Part shown: in pieces, positions 60,201 to 64,000 of the stretch | Position numbering within the stretch: the stretch's first letter is position 1 | How the letters are laid out: the number at the start of each line of letters is the position of its first letter | Assembly (NCBI GenBank): GCA_027625915.1 | Contig: JANTQA010000042.1 | Location: 4,538,001 to 4,602,000, forward strand | Length of the DNA: 64,000 nucleotides | From: Anaeramoeba flamelloides | Taxonomy: Eukaryota > Metamonada > Anaeramoebidae | Reading direction: 5' to 3' | The notes under the pieces: model-generated | The model's input: the letters and a program-made list of their open reading frames with translations, nothing else | What the model was told of the DNA's origin: nothing | Databases searched by the model: none | Made by a program: the position numbers and the translations under genes

Positions 60201-61652
60201 CACATTTCCCCTTTAAAAGTGTCTGAAATTGTTTGAAAGTTTGAAAATTGTGAAAACTTGAGAAAAGACATGAGATTTTTTGTGGTGTAACAAAATCAAT
60301 AAAAAAAAAGTACACACTTTTTTTAAAATGACTATATAATTTTTCAGATACTTTTTAATACTTATAGCACATACCCTTTATGATTAATTTATTGGCTTAT
60401 GGTAAAAAAACTACCACTTTTTTTTTAACTTGATTTATAGGATAGCCTATGTCCTAAAATTTGAGTTTTCAGGGGGTTTTAACTTACCATTTGTTGAAAA
60501 AAAGTTCAATATAATTTTTAATTGGTAAGCCTTATTAAAACCTGAAAATTCAAAGTAAGATCTATTAATAAAAGAAAAAATCAATGACTAAAGAAAAAAT
60601 GGAGGGTTCAACACAACAAAAGTTTTTTTAGCACAACCTCTTATTACAAGGGTTTTTTTTTTGATTGGTCTAATTATTAAAATATATGTTCCAAAATTTG
60701 AATACTTTTTGAGATTTCTTTAATTATGAATCGAATCTAAAGATAAAAGGAGATCAAAATTGTTTTGATTGGTTTGATTGAAAATAATGAGATGAATTAT
60801 TCTTTGAAATAAATTTGTTTCTTCATTGGAAATAGATCTAACTTTTCATCTTCAGGTTTCTGTGATTCTATCAATGTTTTCAATTGAAAAAGTATGTTGA
60901 ACTTTTTTTCCAAAAATCGTAAGTTCCGTTTTTGTATGATTTAAATGGATTTTGTTTGATGAAATCGAGAATAATGATTGTAAAATTATTAATTGGGTAA
61001 TATCTTGTAGAAAGATTTATATTATTTTAGACTTTGGTTCTAATCTGGTTGTTAGGAAAACTTTTCAAAGCTGATCCTAGACTGAAAAATATTCTTCTTG
61101 TTTTTTTTTTTTTTTGGATTTTCTTGAGAGAGATGAAAGGCAAAGCAAAAAACAAAAAGAAAAAAATAAGAGCATTTATTCAAACATACCTCTGTAACTT
61201 CTGCAAGTTTTGAAAGAGAAACCATTTGAAATCCACCACTGTCAGTAAGCAAGCCACGATCCCAATTCATGAATTCGTGTAAACCTCCACATTTTCCAAA
61301 AAATTCACCACCAGGATGTAATGCAAGGTGATAGGTATTTCCTAAAATGATTTGGCAATCTAATTCTTTTAATTGTTTTGAAGTTAACCCTTTCATTGAT
61401 CCACAAGTTCCTTTGTTCATTGAAAAGAAAACATGAATAAAAGTAAAAAAAAAAAAAATTTGTGTTAATTTTGAGGAAAGAAACAAGAGCGCCAAACAAA
61501 GAAGCAAGCTTTGATACAATGAAAAATTTTAACTGCAAAAACATACCAACTGGTTGGAAAATTGGTGTTGTCACTTTGTAATGTGGTAGTGTTAAGATAG
61601 AAGTACGTGCTTTACCACTTTTTGCTAGAATTTCAAACTCTAAAGCAGACAT
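57207..61652 (-). CDS. QTRT1: Queuine tRNA-ribosyltransferase catalytic subunit (eukaryotic TGT)
   Basis: Three exons on the minus strand: 61652-61547, 61410-61190, 58079-57207; phases 1 and 0; 399 aa against about 403 in human QTRT1. The first junction joins [12 protein letters not shown] and the second [14 protein letters not shown], both family-conserved. It swaps guanine for queuine at the wobble position of GUN tRNAs. Key residues: LLTDSGGFQ with D92; IGGLSGGES (214-222), the eukaryotic form, where bacteria have [19 protein letters not shown] with nucleophile D266; zinc ligands C306, C308, C311 and H336 (CDCLTC..TIHN). All are present, so the enzyme should be active, normally as a dimer with the QTRT2 paralogue, which is not in this window. 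Intron 2 (3.1 kb) carries element W copy 3, LINE F and hairpins. Confidence 0.96.
58310..58880. mobile_element. Element W, copy 3 (inverted relative to copies 1 and 2)
   Basis: Reverse complement of 34803-35345: CCATTTGATCGATCAAT, TTTGCTCTCTCC, TTTGGTATTTCTTCAAGAATTAATTGAT and the outer end AAAATTGAATTTTGGTGTGT all match. About 570 bp; it holds a small internal duplication around 58630-58760. Confidence 0.6.
58975..59370 (-). mobile_element. LINE fragment F (C-terminal domain)
   Basis: The minus strand reads [19 protein letters not shown] (about 59250-59310) and [20 protein letters not shown] (about 59112-59175): a well-preserved H..L.DCP.......R motif, followed by [13 protein letters not shown]. 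This is a LINE of the same type as fragments A-C but a different subfamily. V words (CTAGGCACTT, GGCACTCTACATCACTC) lie just beyond its 3' end. Confidence 0.75.
60005..60152. repeat. Inverted repeat (MITE-like)
   Basis: Left arm AATTAAAACTTTTTGAAAGT..TTTTAATAAAGTG (60005-60043) pairs with right arm CCCTTTATTAAAAC..ACTTTCAAAAAAGTTTTAATT (60113-60152). The loop is about 70 bases. Confidence 0.6.
60457..60555. repeat. Inverted repeat (MITE-like)
   Basis: TTTGAGTTTTCAGGGGGTTTTAACTTACCA at the left is matched by TGGTAAGCCTTATTAAAACCTGAAAATTCAAA at the right, with a few mismatches and a ~30-base loop. Confidence 0.55.
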
Positions 61653-62562
61653 TAGTAATTAAAAAAAAATGATTACTTTCATATTTTTGAATATTTTTAA
61701 AAACAAGTTTTAGAAAATGTATACAAAAGTCTGATACAAAACTCGTTTTTTCGAAAAAAATGGGAGAAATTGATTTGTTTTTGAGATTTTGGGATATGTT
61801 ATTTACTTTTTTGTTATATTTTATTTTTCATAAAGTTAACTTTAATTTCTATTCATTTCATCTGTTAACCTTAAAAAATATTTGACAAAAAGAATAAAAC
61901 TGTAAATAATCAACCAAATAATTTATTTTCAAATTAAATCCAATGATTTCAGATTAGTATTTTAAGATCAAATGTGAAAAATTTCATTTCGTTTTCCTTA
62001 TGGTTTCTTTTATAAACTAAGAGAGGAAAGTAATAAATTTCAATTTATGATCTTTATTTATTCGTGTAATCCCTTTTATTGTTTTTTTGGAAAGATATAG
62101 GGCGGCCGATGTATCCCGAATGAAAGTTAGATCGAAGAATTGAAAAAGAATAATCAGTCGAAATCTTCTTGTATTTGAATTACAAATAACAGTAGAATAA
62201 TTCACAAGAAAGGTTAACCCAATTTGAAAACACTTATTTTCTCTGGTGTAATTCTATTACTGTTTTTAGAAAAACATGTATAATATTTTAATTAAATCTT
62301 CTCAAAAATGTCCAAAAGATTTTCTATTATTAGCTATTACAACTTTAATTTTTTTTTTGAAGATTCTTTTTAATAATGGAACTTTTAATGTTTCCTTTAA
62401 TTCTTCCTGTTATATATATTGTTATTGTAATAACAAAGGAATATTTGGTTTCATAAATTTCAGTAAAATTAAGAGTAAAACCAGAAAGGCTAAAAACCTT
62501 TTAAGACATTTTTTCTTAAACAGCGTTTTAGTTTTCTCATTGTTTTTCTTTTTTCAAATCTC
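61653..62562. other. Divergent promoter region between TGT and the UBA/USP-like gene
   Basis: The two genes are transcribed away from each other across this ~0.9 kb, so both promoters should lie here. A less AT-rich patch at about 62095-62200 reads IRDTSAALYLSKKTIKGITR on the minus strand in an open frame (62205-62017). It is of unknown origin. The 62276-62566 plus frame overlaps the ATG of the next gene and is a hydrophobic, T-rich translation without coding signs. Confidence 0.5.
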
Positions 62563-64000
62563 ATGAGTGATCTTCCTTCTGAAAAAAAAATCTCACAGTT
62601 TACTGACATGGGTTTTAATAGAGAAATTGTTGTTGATGTTCTAAGTTATTACCCAACCGCGAATATTAATTTTGTTGTAGAAAGGGTTATTAATTATGCA
62701 AATGAAAAGCGCCCAACAAGAAAAAGAAACCAACAAAATAGAAATAACAGAAAAAGAAGAAACGTCCAAAGAAATACAAGTAAAAATCATTTACTTCACT
62801 TATTCTTTTTGATTTTACCTTGTTTAATTTTTTTTTTTTTTTTTTTCAATTTCTTTTTTAATTTTTTTCTCATATTTTTGTTCTCTTAAAATTTGATGTC
62901 TCAATTTACAAAAGCTGTAAATTCATCACGGATCTTGTTTCGTCCAAAAAAAAAACGGGGGAATTATGTTGGGTTCAAAAGATTAAAATTGACAGAGATC
63001 CATTTAAATTCATACACACAATGCTTTTTCTCGCTTCCACCTTTTCTTTCTTTTATATTAAAAAACTTCCCAAATCAAGAAGAAATTGAAACCTTTAAAG
63101 AAAAGAACAAAACCCTTTATAACGAACAAAGGAATGAGCTTGATCGGCTTTCACTCATAAATTCTTTTCATTTGTTAATAACTAAAATGTTTTTTAGTGA
63201 TCACAAATCAATCCAAGTACCTTCTGATATTCTTGAATTGATAATGTCTCAAGATGCCTTTACCTTTGCCTATAATCCATTTTTTAATACAATTAATTCA
63301 ATGCTTCAAATTAGCTCGGCTCTTATTCCTAAAAAGGACAATGACTATTTTCTTCCGATTCAAAATTGGCAAGAACAATTGTATTTACATTGTCTGGTTG
63401 AAATTTCTCAAAAAGATTTGTATTCAAGTATTTCCAACCAACTAAAGCAACAAATGGTGAAACCACCAACTTTCTTAATCTTTGATTTCCCTATTTTTTT
63501 GTCATTAAATTCCAAACAATGGAATTTTGATTTTCAAGATGAAATATATTTGGATAGATTTTTGAAAAAAAATAATGGGAACTGTGAATTAAAAAATGAA
63601 TTAGACAATGAAATAAATGAAAAATTAAATATTTGTCAAGAGAAATTAAGCCCATTTCACGAGTACCAATCAACTAAATTAGGAGTTGATCAAATCATTA
63701 ATCTTTCACTAACTTATTTTCAAAAAGAAATCAAAAAGAACAATGAAAATGAAAACGAAAATGAAAATGAAAATGAAAATGAAAATGAAAATGAGAATGA
63801 GAATGGGAATGAGAATGAGAATGAAAATGAAAATCAGAATCATGAGAATAGTAATATCAATAATAATAAAAATACCAACATTAACACAAAAAATGATACA
63901 AATACTAACAAAAATAAAAAACTTGATAATAACACGGAAATTACGATTGAAAAGGAAAAAAATGATAATAATAATAATGAAATTAAAAATACAATAGAAT
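62563..64000 (+). CDS. UBA-domain protein with a degenerate USP25/28-like region (3' partial)
   Basis: Exon 1 is 62563-62779 and exon 2 runs from 62915 past the window end; intron 62780-62914 (GTAAAA..CAAAAG), phase 1, A|CT = Thr. Residues 7-50 form a UBA fold: ISQFTDMGFNREIVVDVL, then ANINFVVERVINYANE. A basic stretch (RKRNQQNRNNRKRRN) leads to exon 2, where the order of blocks recalls USP25/28: NYVGFKRL..TQCFFSLPPFLSFIL for [25 protein letters not shown], and later PPTFLIFDFPIFL..IYLDRFLKK for LPPVLTFELSRFEF..IIYMDRYM. The NTCW catalytic cysteine is not present in the aligned segment, nor is QQDVSEF, so it is probably an inactive ubiquitin-binding relative. From 63741 it turns into ENENEN and Asn/Lys-rich repeats. 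The USP link is from memory of the family and moderate; UBA is firm. Confidence 0.68.

Larger units (their letters stand above)
58080..61189 (-). other. TGT intron 2 (3.1 kb)
   Basis: Donor GTATGT (first base 61189); acceptor AATAATAAAAG (last base 58080), an unusually A-rich acceptor. Contains element W copy 3 (58310-58880), V words (58915-58990), LINE F (58975-59370) and inverted repeats at 60005-60152 and 60457-60555. Confidence 0.75.

Noticed and set aside
62276-62566. 96-codon open frame overlapping the start of the UBA gene
   Set aside because: T-rich hydrophobic translation, overlaps the ATG that begins a clear UBA domain, no family match.
63743-63997. Met/Lys-repeat frame at the end of the window
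   Set aside because: Shifted reading of the GAAAAT repeat; the true frame from exon 2 reads ENENEN and is open.
1-64000. tRNA, rRNA, CRISPR or operon structures
   Set aside because: No cloverleaf, rRNA-like or spaced-repeat pattern was seen by eye; tRNAs could still be missed without a covariance-model scan.

Overview
The window is about 64 kb of very AT-rich nuclear DNA from a unicellular eukaryote. GT-AG spliceosomal introns, Asn/Lys-rich low-complexity tracts, long poly-A/poly-T runs, standard stop codons and the protein set (DOCK GEF, CARMIL-like LRR protein, SIN3, eukaryotic queuine TGT) point to a free-living amoeboid protist. An Anaeramoeba-like organism would fit the protein style, but that placement is a guess from sequence flavour only.

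Layout. 1-1298 (+): C-terminal part of a DOCK-C/D (zizimin)-like Rho-family GEF, cut by the window edge. 1299-7088: gene-free, with a 200-bp Tc1/mariner MITE, a Tc1 transposase relic and two LINE fragments. 7089-20281 (+): a five-exon gene for a protein of about 1472 aa with the fusion PH-like + CARMIL-type LRR solenoid + ankyrin repeats + Ras-like GTPase + RGS, split by introns of 4.9 and 3.6 kb. 20282-25453: repeats. 25454-26671 (+): intronless WD-repeat protein of the plant/fungal type. 26672-30096: repeats and a hairpin element. 38426-30097 (-): four-exon seven-transmembrane protein with a charged tail carrying two DPF motifs. 38427-44618: repeat-rich spacer. 44619-54172 (+): complete four-exon SIN3 corepressor (three PAH domains and the HDAC-interaction region). 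54173-57206: spacer with a 587-bp long-inverted-repeat element. 61652-57207 (-): three-exon queuine tRNA-ribosyltransferase with all catalytic and zinc residues. 62563 to the window end (+): UBA domain followed by a USP25/28-like region that seems to have lost its catalytic cysteine.

The gene models were joined by hand. Every proposed junction has GT..AG ends and keeps frame, and most rebuild a known domain across the splice. Introns fall into two sizes: 123-186 nt and 2.0-4.9 kb. The long ones contain the same dispersed repeats found between genes, including at least one family with inverted ends that has copies in introns of three different genes.

Functional themes are Rho/Ras/G-protein and actin signalling (DOCK GEF, CARMIL-Ras-RGS fusion, 7TM protein), chromatin repression (SIN3), tRNA wobble modification (TGT) and ubiquitin binding (UBA/USP-like). 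I see no operon-like arrangement, no tRNA or rRNA gene and no CRISPR array.
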